DNA of 64,000 bases from Vibrio celticus (GCF_024347335.1 NZ_AP025463.1:1240001-1304000); one strand, 5' to 3'. Positions 44,198 to 53,520 are shown, counted from the first letter of the stretch. Numbers and translations are program-made. Notes: generated by a model not told the origin, from the letters alone.

Positions 44198-44567
44198 GCA
44201 TTGAGGTTGTTATGTTTGATGGAATAGGGCTGTTTCTGGGAGCATTGGGTGATGCTCTCATTGGCCCAAACCTATTTGTACCGGGAGAGCCCTTCTTTAT
44301 CGCAGCGGGCTTTCAACTGTATTCAGGTGCATGGATGGCGTTGGTTTTGGTAATGCTAGGTGGTTTGCTTGGCGACCAACTCAGTTATTTCATTGGTTAT
44401 AAATACGGCGCTAAGGCGCAACGAAGGCTTATTAAGTTTCGCCCTAAAACCAAGAGACTAATTGCGCGCTGCCGCTATCTGGTTGCTCGCAAAGGCACAT
44501 ACATCATTCTTTTTGCTCGCTTATTGGGGCCTATCGCTTGGGTTGTGCCATTTATAGCGGGTTCGCA

Positions 44568-44577
44568 CCGTGTACCG
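44568..44577. repeat. Target site duplication, left copy
   Basis: CCGTGTACCG; the identical 10 bases occur at 45771-45780 on the other side of the element. Confidence 0.95.
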
Positions 44578-45770
44578 CAGGGCGGGATCGCACTTTGTTA
44601 ACTAATGTGATCTAATAGTGGCAAATCCTCAGATACACAGCAATTTTGAACCTTATTGAATACTTATCTGTCGTCGAAGACACTCGCTCGGACATCAATC
44701 AGAAACACAACCTCATCGATGTCATGTTTCTAGTGATTAGCGCTATCGCATCGGGATGTGAAGGTTGGCAAGACATTGAATTTTATGGAGAAGAAAAGCT
44801 CGATTGGTTAAGGAAATATAGACCTTTCGAACATGGTATCCCTCGTAGACACACAATAGCTCGCATCTTGCGTTCCGTTGTTGCTGAGTCACTGCTCGAA
44901 GCTTTAGCCCTTTGGATAAACGAGCAGCGAACTAGCCATAACAAGCCCATTATCGCATTTGACGGTAAGGTGTTGCGGGCTCCTATCGTAACGACAGAAA
45001 ACTGCGTTGCAGTTGGTCACCGCTTACGATACCGAGCGTGGTCTAGTTCTGAGCCAGAAGCCGACTGAGAACAAGAATGGTGAGATAAACATTGTACGCC
45101 AAATGCTTGATGTTATTAATGTAAAGGGTAGCGTTGTCACGGTTGACGCCTTACATTGCCAGCGTGAAACACTAGAGAAAATCAAAGACAAACAGGCACA
45201 TGTCGTCGTCCAGGTTAAGAATAATCAGCCCAAGCTTCGAGCGGCTGTTGTGGAGCAGTTCCAAACAGTTTTTGATGCTGGCAAAGAGAAAATAGTCACC
45301 GAAATCAAAGAGAAAAAACATGGTCGCAGTGAAGAGCGATACGTGTTTCAGCTCAAGGCTAAATTGCCCGATGACTTAGCTAAGAAGTGGCCAACGGTAA
45401 GAAGCATCATAGCAGTGGAGCGCCATCGAGTGATCAACGGTAAAGGCACTGTAGATACGTCCTACTACATTAGTTCTTTGTCGCCGAACAACAAACTCCT
45501 GGGTCATTATATTCGCCAGCATTGGCGGATCGAGAACAGTCAGCATTACGTGTTAGATGTTGTTTTTAAAGAGGATAGTTCACGCATCACTTTAGATGGT
45601 GCAGTGGAAAACATAGCGTTGTTCAGGCGCTTTGTGATGAATATGCTCAAGCAATGTGACTGTGGTGCGCCAAGCCAAAAAGTGAAATTGAAAAAAGCGG
45701 CATGGAACGACGATTATCGGGCTAGAGTATTCTTTGGGTTATAAATCCATCAAAGTATGCTCCCGCCCTG
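44578..45770 (+). mobile_element. ISAs1-family insertion sequence, 1193 bp
   Basis: The ends are imperfect inverted repeats starting CAGGGCGGGA (left CAGGGCGGGATCGCACTTTG; inverse of right CAGGGCGGGAGCATACTTTG; 17 of 20 match). The 10-base direct duplication flanking it is the size expected for ISAs1-type elements. It contains one transposase gene with a frame disruption, and it has landed inside the DedA-LssY gene in the same direction. Confidence 0.92.
44646..45744 (+). pseudogene. ISAs1-family transposase, frameshifted
   Basis: The DDE transposase is split between two frames. The N-terminal part runs from a TTG at 44646 (NLIEYLSVVEDTRSDINQKH ... PIIAFDGKVLR, with the first catalytic Asp). 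The rest, LQLVTAYDTERGLVLSQKP to VFFGL, is two frames away and ends at 45744; it contains the second Asp in VVTVDALHCQ and the final HWRIENSQHYVLDVVFKED block. Adding one G near 44979 and one A near 45001 would restore DGKVLRGSYRNDRKTALQLV, the expected family sequence. Either the gene is dead or two homopolymer errors are present. Confidence 0.88.
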
Positions 45771-45780
45771 CCGTGTACCG
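45771..45780. repeat. Target site duplication, right copy
   Basis: CCGTGTACCG, identical to 44568-44577. Confidence 0.95.
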
Positions 45781-46747
45781 TGGCGCAATTTCAGTGTGTT
45801 GGCGTTTATCGGCTTGGCCCTTGGTGGAGGGCAGTTCATTGCTTGGGGGATGTTATTGGCGCACGGCGTTGAAAACTTTCCGTGGCTTAATAGCCTTAAG
45901 ATATTTATCTCGGAGCATAATAGCTTGATCGTCGGTGTGTTCGCGGTATTGGTTTTCACTATTATTGGTTATCGAATGAAGTGGCGACGCTTGGTTCTTA
46001 AGTCGAGTGCGCTGTTGTTAGCGTGGGTATTGTTTGCGAACTACGCCCACTTTTTTTGGAAAGCGGATGACTTTCAGAATCAACAAGAGACGGCTCAAAT
46101 AAACAAAGTAGACTGGAACTCGGTTACCTATAAAGCATTCCCAGGGAAATCGTCATTCTATTCAGCACAAGCGATCAACGTAATTTATGTTGGAGCAACC
46201 CCAAGAGACTTAATGAAGCAACTAGGCTGGATAGAGAATCAAACCTTCTCTCGAAATGAGATTGAATGGGCTGGTTATCTCGCATTGCTCAGAGACAAAA
46301 CGCCGCCAGTGTCTGATTTATATTGGCGAGACAAGCCGCAAGATATGGCTTTTCAATTGCCGGGTAATTTGATGAAGCGCAGCCATATTCGCTGGTGGCG
46401 CGCAGGTGTTGATATTAAAACTAACCAGCCTCAGTGGTTAGGTGCAATTAGCTATGATGATGGCCTTAAAGTCACTCCTTATTCTGGCATTGTGACCGTA
46501 CTTCATAACATTGACCCTAATGTTGATGAAGAGCGAGATAGGCTCGCTAATCAGATTCGAACGTTACTGCCCGATATTGAGTTAGATAAGTATCCATTGG
46601 CAACTGTGGAAGTGATCGATGAAGATCATGATTATTATACTGATGGTAGAATTTTAATGATTGGAGTAACGACCCTGAGTGATAATCCCCAAGCTTGGGA
46701 TGTCGCTGTGAACGATATATAGAGTTGTATATAAGGTCGATAGAATT

Positions 46748-46775
46748 AAGCCCTAGCATTACGTTAGGGCTTATT
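46748..46775 (+). terminator. Likely terminator after the DedA-LssY gene
   Basis: Stem AAGCCCTA / TAGGGCTT with a modest T-rich tail, between convergent genes. Confidence 0.6.
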
Positions 46776-46798
46776 GGTTTCACTTTTACTTAGCTTGT

Positions 46799-48145
46799 TC
46801 AGCCTTTACTTACTTTAAGCACCAAAGAAGCTTTTAAGCCGCCCATTGAGCTCTTGCTGAGCGTTAGGCTGCCTCGGTAGCTGTGTGCCATTTCATTCAC
46901 GATATTAAGCCCTAAGCCTGTTCCTGGCGTGGTTTCATCAAGTCGGACGCCACGTTTGGTCACTTGCTCAAGCTTCTCTTCAGGAATGCCTTGGCCATCA
47001 TCTTCAATCACCAACTCTATGTTGCCATCGTCGAGTTCATTTGCATGGACGCGAATAATGCTGCCAGCCCACTTGTAACTGTTCTCGAGTAGGTTGCCGA
47101 CCATTTCATCAAGATCGGTTTTTTCTACCGCCACTTCAATCTCAGAGTTTAGCTCGTTAATTATGGTGACTTCGTTGGCTGCGTAGACTTTATCAAACGC
47201 CATTGAGATAGCTTCAACACGCTCACAAGGTGAAGACTTCACCGAAAGAATGTTCATTGCACCTGCCATACGAGCGCGGCCAAGGTGATAATCAATTTGG
47301 CTTTGAATCTGATGAATGGGCTGTTGCAGCAGTGCTTTGTCATCCTCTGGAAGTCGCTCTATCTCATTTTTTAGAACTGAAAGCGGTGTTTTCAACGCAT
47401 GAGATAAGTTACCCGCGTGGTTACGAGCTCGCTCTAATAGCTCTTGATAGTGGAAGAGCAGGGCATTGAGGTCAGAGACTAATGGAGAAACCTCTTTCGG
47501 GTAGTTATCGCTTAAGCCTTGTTGCTCGCCGTTTCTTAGCATCACCAGTTCGCGTTGCATCTTGCTGAGTGGTAATAGCGACCAACTGACTTGAATACCG
47601 ATCAACATCAGCACGCCAACAAACAGCAACATTAGGATCAACCAGACTTGACCAGTAAGCTCTGTCAGTGTGGATTCTAATGGATCTTCATCGATACCAA
47701 TGGTGATCGTGACAGGGTCGCTCAGTTCAGGCAGGTAGATATCTTGCTCGATGTAAATCAGCTTTTCTTTCTCAGGCCCTTTGACTGATGTGTGAATTGG
47801 CGAACGCTTGATTGTGAGGTCTTTATCCCATAGCGAGCGAGATCGAATGATTTGCTCTTGGGTAGCGGCGCGCCAATAAATACCACTGTAGGGTTGGTTG
47901 AACCTAGGATCAGACAGACGCTCTGCCATGATCAGGTTACCACTGTCATTGGTTTCGATATTGGCGGTTAACTCATCCATGGTTAAGCCAAGCTGCTGCT
48001 TCATGTCATCGACGAGGTAGTCGTTAACCAGCTTCGGGATCCCGACACCAGCCGCTAATATCATCGCACCTAGCCAAAAAGCCGCAGCAAGGAGCAAGCG
48101 GCTTTTTAAACTGATGTTTTTAAGTGTTCGTTTCTTTAGATTCAT
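46799..48145 (-). CDS. Two-component sensor histidine kinase
   Basis: Inner-membrane sensor of 448 residues. First TM about residues 14-34, periplasmic sensor about 35-160, second TM about 163-187, then HAMP-like and kinase parts. The phospho-acceptor is in HAGNLSHALKTPLSVLKNEIE (about residues 240-260). The ATP-binding boxes are LLENSYKWAG (N box), EDDGQGIPEE (G1) and TPGTGLGLNIV (G2). It is the third gene after PepSY and response regulator genes. The set resembles the Vibrio CarRS/VprAB type, which tunes envelope lipid A, but I cannot confirm that. The 104-base gap before it contains a hairpin. Confidence 0.9.
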   Translation of the reverse strand: MNLKKRTLKNISLKSRLLLAAAFWLGAMILAAGVGIPKLVNDYLVDDMKQQLGLTMDELTANIETNDSGNLIMAERLSDPRFNQPYSGIYWRAATQEQIIRSRSLWDKDLTIKRSPIHTSVKGPEKEKLIYIEQDIYLPELSDPVTITIGIDEDPLESTLTELTGQVWLILMLLFVGVLMLIGIQVSWSLLPLSKMQRELVMLRNGEQQGLSDNYPKEVSPLVSDLNALLFHYQELLERARNHAGNLSHALKTPLSVLKNEIERLPEDDKALLQQPIHQIQSQIDYHLGRARMAGAMNILSVKSSPCERVEAISMAFDKVYAANEVTIINELNSEIEVAVEKTDLDEMVGNLLENSYKWAGSIIRVHANELDDGNIELVIEDDGQGIPEEKLEQVTKRGVRLDETTPGTGLGLNIVNEMAHSYRGSLTLSKSSMGGLKASLVLKVSKG

Positions 48146-48152
48146 GCATTTC

Positions 48153-48206
48153 CAGCCTGCCTTTGCTCATCGTGACTTATCGTATTGCGATGATCAGAAC
48201 AGGCTG
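48153..48206. repeat. Inverted repeat between the regulator and kinase genes
   Basis: CAGCCTG (48153-48159) / CAGGCTG (48200-48206) with inner CATCG / CGATG pairing. Inside an operon such a hairpin may damp kinase expression relative to the regulator. Confidence 0.5.
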
Positions 48207-48249
48207 TCCACTTAATTGATGGTTGCTCTTGGCGTGATTAACGACTGAG

Positions 48250-48909
48250 CTATTCAGCATTCAGTTGGTAGCCAAGGCCACGAACGGTTTTGATGATCTT
48301 TGGTGCGATTTTCTTACGAATACGACCGATGAACACTTCAACCGTGTTTGAGTCTCGGTCGAAGTCTTGCTTGTAGATATGTTCAACCAACTCAGTGCGC
48401 GAGATAACTTTGTTTTGGTTATGCATGAAGTACGCGACAACTTTATATTCCAGCGCCGTGAGGCTAACTGCTTGACCTTGCCACAACACTTTAGAACTGC
48501 GTGTGTCTAGGCTTAGGTCTCCAATTTGAAGTATAGGAGCAGCACTGCCTGACGCTCGGCGTAGTTGAGCACGAATGCGGGCTATCAGCTCGACCATTTC
48601 GAATGGTTTAGTTAGGTAGTCATCAGCACCTGCATTCAAGCCTTCTACACGTTGGGTAAGCGTGTCACGAGCACTTAAGATAATCACAGGTGTGTTGATA
48701 TTTTCGTCTCGAATGCCTTTTAATACCGTTAGGCCGTCAAGCTTAGGTAAACCTAAATCGAGGACAATCGCGTCCCATTCTTCTGACGTTGCACGGTAGA
48801 GTGCGTCGATACCATCTTGAGAAAGCTCTGGAACCCAGTCGGCTCCCTCAAGTGTTTCAATAATTTGTTGGCCCAAACGAGGCTCATCTTCAACGACTAA
48901 AATTTTCAT
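48250..48909 (-). CDS. OmpR-family response regulator
   Basis: 219-residue DNA-binding regulator. The receiver has the acidic pair ED in VVEDEPRLG, phospho-acceptor Asp51 in DAIVLDLGLPKLDG and Lys101 in YLTKPFEMVEL. The winged-helix output domain ends RDSNTVEVFIGRIRKKI ... TVRGLGYQL. It is paired with the histidine kinase gene downstream and preceded by a PepSY gene. The strong likeness to the QseB/PmrA-type subgroup suggests envelope-related control. Confidence 0.93.
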   Translation of the reverse strand: MKILVVEDEPRLGQQIIETLEGADWVPELSQDGIDALYRATSEEWDAIVLDLGLPKLDGLTVLKGIRDENINTPVIILSARDTLTQRVEGLNAGADDYLTKPFEMVELIARIRAQLRRASGSAAPILQIGDLSLDTRSSKVLWQGQAVSLTALEYKVVAYFMHNQNKVISRTELVEHIYKQDFDRDSNTVEVFIGRIRKKIAPKIIKTVRGLGYQLNAE

Positions 48910-48939
48910 AATTGTTCTTCTTAATTCTTGTAATGACTG

Positions 48940-49007
48940 TTCGTCGTGCTTAACTATTCGTTGTGCTTAGCTCTTCGTCGTACGTAACTAGTCGCCGTGT
49001 TTAATTG
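48940..49007. repeat. 17-bp tandem repeat at the PepSY / regulator junction
   Basis: Four imperfect copies: TTCGTCGTGCTTAACTA (48940-48956), TTCGTTGTGCTTAGCTC (48957-48973), TTCGTCGTACGTAACTA (48974-48990), GTCGCCGTGTTTAATTG (48991-49007). The PepSY stop codon lies in the third copy. The repeats fill most of the short gap to the regulator start. Confidence 0.85.
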
Positions 49008-49386
49008 CGTCTTTAAAGTTGCGGCCTTTGATCATAAGCATTTCTAACGTTTCAGCGTTGTATTCGACTTTGATGATGTTGTTTTGGTAATTGATTTTTA
49101 GTTCATACACCCAAATGTCGTCATCTTCTTCTAGTTCTACTTTAATGATTCTGCCATGAAGATCGTTTTCAACCGCGGCATACATTTCTGAGAAAGGGCG
49201 AATGTAGCCTTCTCGTACGGCTTCATAGACTTCGTCTTGGTCTTCTTCAAATTCGATGCTGGTTCCTGCTTTATGAACGTCCTGCACTAATTCATGACCA
49301 TTATGATGTGAGTCAGCCCATGCGCCAGCAGAAACAAATAAGCCTAAGCTTATAGAAAACAAAGAAATCATAGCTTTACTAAACAT
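48988..49386 (-). CDS. PepSY-domain periplasmic protein
   Basis: 132 residues. The signal peptide ends GAWA-D (about residue 24). The mature protein is one PepSY domain (YEAVREGYIRPFSEMYAAVE ... GRIIKVELEEDDDIWVYELKI ... VEYNAETLEMLMIKGRNF). Such small PepSY proteins often precede two-component systems and may tune the sensor or inhibit a protease. First gene of the three-gene operon. Confidence 0.88.
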   Translation of the reverse strand: MFSKAMISLFSISLGLFVSAGAWADSHHNGHELVQDVHKAGTSIEFEEDQDEVYEAVREGYIRPFSEMYAAVENDLHGRIIKVELEEDDDIWVYELKINYQNNIIKVEYNAETLEMLMIKGRNFKDAIKHGD

Positions 49387-49566
49387 AGCGAATCCTAGAG
49401 AAGGTTGATAGCGTTCAGTATAAAAAAGTAATTCTGAACAGAAAGTGAACCTGATTAATAATGAGAATTTGATACCGAAAAACTTAACGCTTAAATGGCG
49501 CAGGCTTTAATACATAAGATTAATTGCCGAGTGTTAAGAACGTAAGACTTACCTTTATTCTTAACC

Positions 49567-51309
49567 TTAACGCTGCTGTAGTTCGTCTTCGAATATCTTG
49601 TCTCTCATTTTCCAAAAGCGTCCGACCTTACGTGCAATCACGAATTGTGGTGGCCGGAATCTGTGTTGGTGAGCAACCACTTTCGTTGGTGACGCTTCTT
49701 CAAAAGGGCGGTGTCTGTCTGCAAGGTGAGGGCGCACAAACTGGTCTTTGAAGTTCTGCTTCTGCTTTTTGGTGGTTAATGACCAAAACTCATGCACTTG
49801 CGCTTGGTTTTCACCGCGGTAAGTGACCTTAAGTTGTGATTTACCTTTCTCGTCTTTAAGCACGTTGAGCTCCATTTCTAAACACTCAAATACCAAGGCA
49901 TCTTTTAGATTCAGCGCTTCTTTCAGCTTTTTGTCTGGGTCGACTAAGGTTGCATCGCATTCATGACAAATGCGCGCAGCAATGTCATTATCCGCACCAC
50001 ATTCACCGCAATATTTCGCTCGGAAGCGATAATTACAGTGTTCGCGTTCGCCCGTGTCTTCATCGGTAAAGTAGCCTTGGCATTTACGACCAAAGTGCTC
50101 CAGCAAGAAGCCATTGCTGTCTAGTTTGCCCCAAAAGTTATTATTGAAGCCACACGCCGGGCAAGGGATGGTGATGATTTCGCTGTCTGAATCGGGTTTT
50201 GGATCGCCGACCTCAGGTTGGTAAAGGTCGTAACTGTTGCCCGCATAGTCGAGCACCAAACACTCTTTTTTACCCGGAGATAGGCGTAAGCCACGGCCAA
50301 CGATTTGTTGATACAAACTGATGGATTCTGTCGGGCGCAAAATCGCGATTAAATCGACGTGTGGCGCATCAAAACCTGTGGTTAATACCGATACGTTAAC
50401 CAAGAACTTGATTTTACGTTCTTTGAAGTCGCTGATAATTTGGTCACGTTCGAGAGTTGGTGTATCACCAATCACAATTGAAGCTTCACCTTCTGGCAAT
50501 AAGCCGAGGATCTCTTGCGCGTGTCGAACGGTCGCAGCGAATACCATGATGCCTAGTTTGCCTTGGGCTAGGTGAATAATCTGATCGACAATCTGTGGGG
50601 TCGCTCGTTTCGATTGCTCGATCACCATGTCGAGTTCTGCTTCTTTGTAGCGACCAGTGCTAGCGGGCTTTAACTGCGAAAAGTCATAGCTCAACACGGG
50701 TGCATCAATCATGCGTGCAGGAGTTAAGAAACCTTCGTCGAGCAGGTAACGAATCGGCAGCTCAAAGATACAGTCGCGGAAGAAACGTGGCTCATCTGAA
50801 CGCACTTGACCGCGAGTGTGGTATTGATAAATCCAACCCATCCCAAGACGATATGGGGTCGCTGTTAATCCAAGCACCTTGATGCCCGAATTATTCTCGC
50901 GTAAGTGAGTGATGACTTTCTGATAGCTACTGGTCTTTTCATCGGGAACACGGTGGCATTCGTCGATAACCAACAGCGAAAACTGGTTAGAAAATGAATC
51001 GAGATTTCGCACCACAGATTGCACCGAAGCAAACACGACTTGTTGGTCGGTCTCTTTGCGTCCTAAACCCGCAGAGAAAATCGAGCCTTTCAGCCCGTAA
51101 CCTTCATACTTTTCATGGTTCTGTTCAACCAACTCTTTTACGTGAGCAAGTACCAACACTCGACCTTTCGCAAGCCTTGCTAACTCTGCAATCACAAGGC
51201 TTTTTCCTGCACCTGTCGGAAGCACGAGCACTGCCGGAGTTTGGTGTTTTCTGAAGTAATGAATCACTGATTTTACAGAATCAGCTTGGTACGGGCGGAG
51301 TGTATACAT
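49567..51309 (-). CDS. radD: RadD superfamily 2 helicase-like DNA repair protein
   Basis: ATPase related to E. coli RadD (YejH), which helps resolve recombination and replication intermediates. MYTLRPYQADSV opens it. Walker A is VLPTGAGKSLVIAELARLA (about residues 30-48), DECH is in LLVIDECHRV, and LGLTATPYRLGMGWIYQ follows. Helicase C is seen in LTTGFDAPHVDLIAILRPT and QQIVGRGLRLSPGKKECLVLDYAG. A zinc-type cysteine set occurs near residue 395 (CPACGFNN) and about residues 425-455 (CGECGADN, CHECD). The start at 51309 fits E. coli RadD (586); the upstream extension is unlikely. It is divergent from rsuA, as in E. coli. Confidence 0.94.
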   Translation of the reverse strand: MYTLRPYQADSVKSVIHYFRKHQTPAVLVLPTGAGKSLVIAELARLAKGRVLVLAHVKELVEQNHEKYEGYGLKGSIFSAGLGRKETDQQVVFASVQSVVRNLDSFSNQFSLLVIDECHRVPDEKTSSYQKVITHLRENNSGIKVLGLTATPYRLGMGWIYQYHTRGQVRSDEPRFFRDCIFELPIRYLLDEGFLTPARMIDAPVLSYDFSQLKPASTGRYKEAELDMVIEQSKRATPQIVDQIIHLAQGKLGIMVFAATVRHAQEILGLLPEGEASIVIGDTPTLERDQIISDFKERKIKFLVNVSVLTTGFDAPHVDLIAILRPTESISLYQQIVGRGLRLSPGKKECLVLDYAGNSYDLYQPEVGDPKPDSDSEIITIPCPACGFNNNFWGKLDSNGFLLEHFGRKCQGYFTDEDTGEREHCNYRFRAKYCGECGADNDIAARICHECDATLVDPDKKLKEALNLKDALVFECLEMELNVLKDEKGKSQLKVTYRGENQAQVHEFWSLTTKKQKQNFKDQFVRPHLADRHRPFEEASPTKVVAHQHRFRPPQFVIARKVGRFWKMRDKIFEDELQQR

Positions 51310-51406
51310 ATCGCGTCTTGTAAGAAGGAAAACAAATAGTGTGAAATAGCTCAACTAATTGAGCAAAGGTGACTATAATACCGGACTTAGATTAGTTGAG
51401 GTATTC

Positions 51407-52102
51407 ATGCGTTTAGATAAATTTCTGTGCGATGCATTAGGCGTCACTCGAAGAGAAGCAACACACTTATTAAAATCCAAGGCAGTGACAGTAAATGATG
51501 TCATTCAAAAAAGCGGTTCACTCAAGGTAACTGAAGAGTGCGTTGTGGAATGGCAAGGCAATGAACTGAATGTTCACGGCCCACGTTACATCATGCTTTA
51601 TAAGCCAGAAGGCTTTGTTTGTTCGCATGAAGATGGCGCAAATCGTATCGCGTTTGAATTACTTGATGAAATCAAAATGGACAAGCTGCATTTTGCTGGC
51701 CGTCTAGATATTGATACATCAGGTCTTGTGTTGATTACCGACGATGGTAAGTGGTCTCACCGTATCACTTCGCCAAAGCACAAGTGCGAGAAGACGTACC
51801 GTGTGTGGTTGGTTGAACCTGTTGAAGACGATTACGTTGAAAAATTCAAAGAGGGCATCCAGCTTAAGAGCGAAGATGGCCTAACACTTCCTGCACACCT
51901 AGAAGTTCGTGCAGAGCGTGAAGTGCTGCTAACGATTCACGAAGGCAAATACCACCAAGTTAAACGTATGTTTGCTGCTCTTGGTAACAAAGTAGAAGCA
52001 CTACACCGTGAACGTATTGGCGAAATTGAGATGGACGAATCTTTAGAGTTAGGTGAATACCGTTACCTAACGCAAGAAGAAGTCGATTCAATCTGGAAGT
52101 AG
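51407..52102 (+). CDS. rsuA: 16S rRNA pseudouridine 516 synthase
   Basis: Modifies U516 of 16S rRNA. MRLDKFLCDALGVTRREATHLLK is the S4 domain. The catalytic GRLDIDTSGLVLITDDG (about residues 99-115) contains the active Asp. EGKYHQVKRMFAALGNKVEALHRERIG is the family signature. ATG 51407 has GAGG six bases upstream. Synteny with radD (divergent) and bcr (downstream) is the same as in E. coli. Confidence 0.95.
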   Translation: MRLDKFLCDALGVTRREATHLLKSKAVTVNDVIQKSGSLKVTEECVVEWQGNELNVHGPRYIMLYKPEGFVCSHEDGANRIAFELLDEIKMDKLHFAGRLDIDTSGLVLITDDGKWSHRITSPKHKCEKTYRVWLVEPVEDDYVEKFKEGIQLKSEDGLTLPAHLEVRAEREVLLTIHEGKYHQVKRMFAALGNKVEALHRERIGEIEMDESLELGEYRYLTQEEVDSIWK

Positions 52103-52183
52103 TCCTTAGCTAGAAGTTGCTCTTAATAAGAAATTGTTCTTAGCAAGAAACAACTTTTGCTGGAAATAGCCCTTTCGTTGTAA

Positions 52184-52207
52184 AGCCGACCATGGATAGC
52201 GTCGGCT
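52184..52207 (+). terminator. Weak hairpin after rsuA
   Basis: AGCCGAC / GTCGGCT with a 10-base loop but no T run. It may be an attenuator or processing site rather than a terminator. Confidence 0.4.
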
Positions 52208-52302
52208 GATGATGTTGACTGGTACTAGGAAAGTCTCAGCCAATCTTTGACTCGCGTACTCACGCTAGTCCCTAGCTCTATCAGTTGAACATTCGGAGAA
52301 CC

Positions 52303-53520
52303 ATGCAAACATCGACCTCACAGAGCCCAAGCTCCCAACCAGAAACCCCTCAATTAGGCTTAATGCTGTTTTTGATTCTTGGTGCGATTGGTGCACTTAC
52401 TCCGCTAGCCATTGATATGTATCTGCCAGCGATGCCGACCATTGCCAAAGATCTTGGTGTGACGGCGGGTGAGGTGCAAATCACGCTAACAGCTTATACC
52501 GCAGGTTTCGCGCTGGGGCAGTTACTGCATGGCCCGTTGGCAGATAGCTACGGTCGTAAGCCTGTATTGCTTATTGGTGTGTTCTTGTTTGCTATTGCTT
52601 CTATGGTGAGTGCGACAACTCATGGCATTGAAGCGCTGACTTACATCCGTACCGCTCAAGGTTTTGCTGGTGCTGCGGCGGCCGTTATCATCCAAGCGGT
52701 GGTGAGAGACATGTTCGATCGTGAAGATTTCGCAAGAACCATGTCTTTCGTTACTTTGGTGATGACAGTTGCGCCATTGGTTGCTCCGATGATTGGCGGT
52801 TACTTAGCGTTGTGGTTCGGTTGGCGTTCAATTTTCTGGGTCCTGGCTATCTTTGCGGTGATCGTGATTCTAGCGGTATCGATGAAGATCCCAGAAACGC
52901 TTCCTGCAGAAAACCGACAACCATTGCGCTTTAAAACAACGATTCGTAACTACGCTCGCCTGTGTAAGAACCCAACGGCGATGGGCCTGATTTTCTCTGG
53001 TGCATTCTCATTTTCAGGGATGTTTGCGTTCTTAACGGCAGGTTCATTCGTTTACATCGATATCTATGGCGTTCGCCCTGATCTGTTTGGCTATCTGTTC
53101 GGCTTGAATATTGTTGCTATGATCTTGATGACGAGCATCAACGGTCGAATCGTGAAGAAAGTGGGCTCTCACGCTATGCTCAGAGTCGGTTTAACCATTC
53201 AACTGTTTGCGGGCTTAGGTCTGTTAGTCGGATGGATGTTAGATATTGGTTTGTGGGGTATTGTGCCATTCGTGATGCTGTTTATCGGCACACTGTCTAC
53301 CATTGGTAGTAACTCAATGGCGCTGCTTTTAAGCGGATACCCGAATATGGCCGGCACAGCTTCTTCGCTTGCGGGCACATTAAGATTTGGTACTGGTTCT
53401 GTGGTGGGGGCAATTGTTGCCATGCTACCAAGTGACACTGCAGGGCCAATGGCTATGGTGATGGCAGCATGTGCAATACTGTCAGCATTACTATATTGGA
53501 CATTAGGAAAGAAGGCATAA
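52303..53520 (+). CDS. bcr: Bcr/CflA-type drug efflux MFS transporter
   Basis: 12-TM proton antiporter of the DHA1 group. ALTPLAIDMYLPAMPTIAKDL (TM1 block) and GPLADSYGRKPVLLIG (motif A, about residue 80) are typical, and the loop AQGFAGAAAAVIIQAVVRDMF matches Bcr. ATG 52303 has a GGAG site. The protein has 405 residues. E. coli Bcr exports bicyclomycin and other compounds. Its stop codon overlaps the ATG of the DUF2913 gene (TAATG). Confidence 0.9.
   Translation: MQTSTSQSPSSQPETPQLGLMLFLILGAIGALTPLAIDMYLPAMPTIAKDLGVTAGEVQITLTAYTAGFALGQLLHGPLADSYGRKPVLLIGVFLFAIASMVSATTHGIEALTYIRTAQGFAGAAAAVIIQAVVRDMFDREDFARTMSFVTLVMTVAPLVAPMIGGYLALWFGWRSIFWVLAIFAVIVILAVSMKIPETLPAENRQPLRFKTTIRNYARLCKNPTAMGLIFSGAFSFSGMFAFLTAGSFVYIDIYGVRPDLFGYLFGLNIVAMILMTSINGRIVKKVGSHAMLRVGLTIQLFAGLGLLVGWMLDIGLWGIVPFVMLFIGTLSTIGSNSMALLLSGYPNMAGTASSLAGTLRFGTGSVVGAIVAMLPSDTAGPMAMVMAACAILSALLYWTLGKKA

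Larger units (their letters stand above)
44212..46722 (+). pseudogene. DedA-LssY membrane protein gene split by an insertion sequence
   Basis: The gene starts ATG 44212 with a DedA/SNARE-associated domain (PGEPFFIAAGFQLYSG, LLGDQLSYFIGYKYG, FARLLGPIAWVVPFIAGSHRVP). It breaks at 44577 and resumes at 45781 with WRNFSVLAFIGLALGGGQFI, another membrane segment and an LssY C-terminal-type domain (IEWAGYLALL ... AWDVAVNDI). Removing the element and one copy of the 10-base target duplication restores one frame of 435 residues. DedA proteins are lipid scramblases or flippases. A pseudo start (ATG 45757) inside the element could express the tail, but no ribosome-binding site is visible. Confidence 0.9.

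Noticed and set aside
44900..45100. Programmed frameshift in the transposase
   Set aside because: Two separate shifts would be needed and there is no classic slippery heptamer with a stimulatory structure; decay or sequencing error is simpler.
45757..46722. A separate gene starting at ATG 45757
   Set aside because: The ATG lies in the right end of the insertion sequence and has no ribosome-binding site; the frame is the tail of the split DedA-LssY gene.
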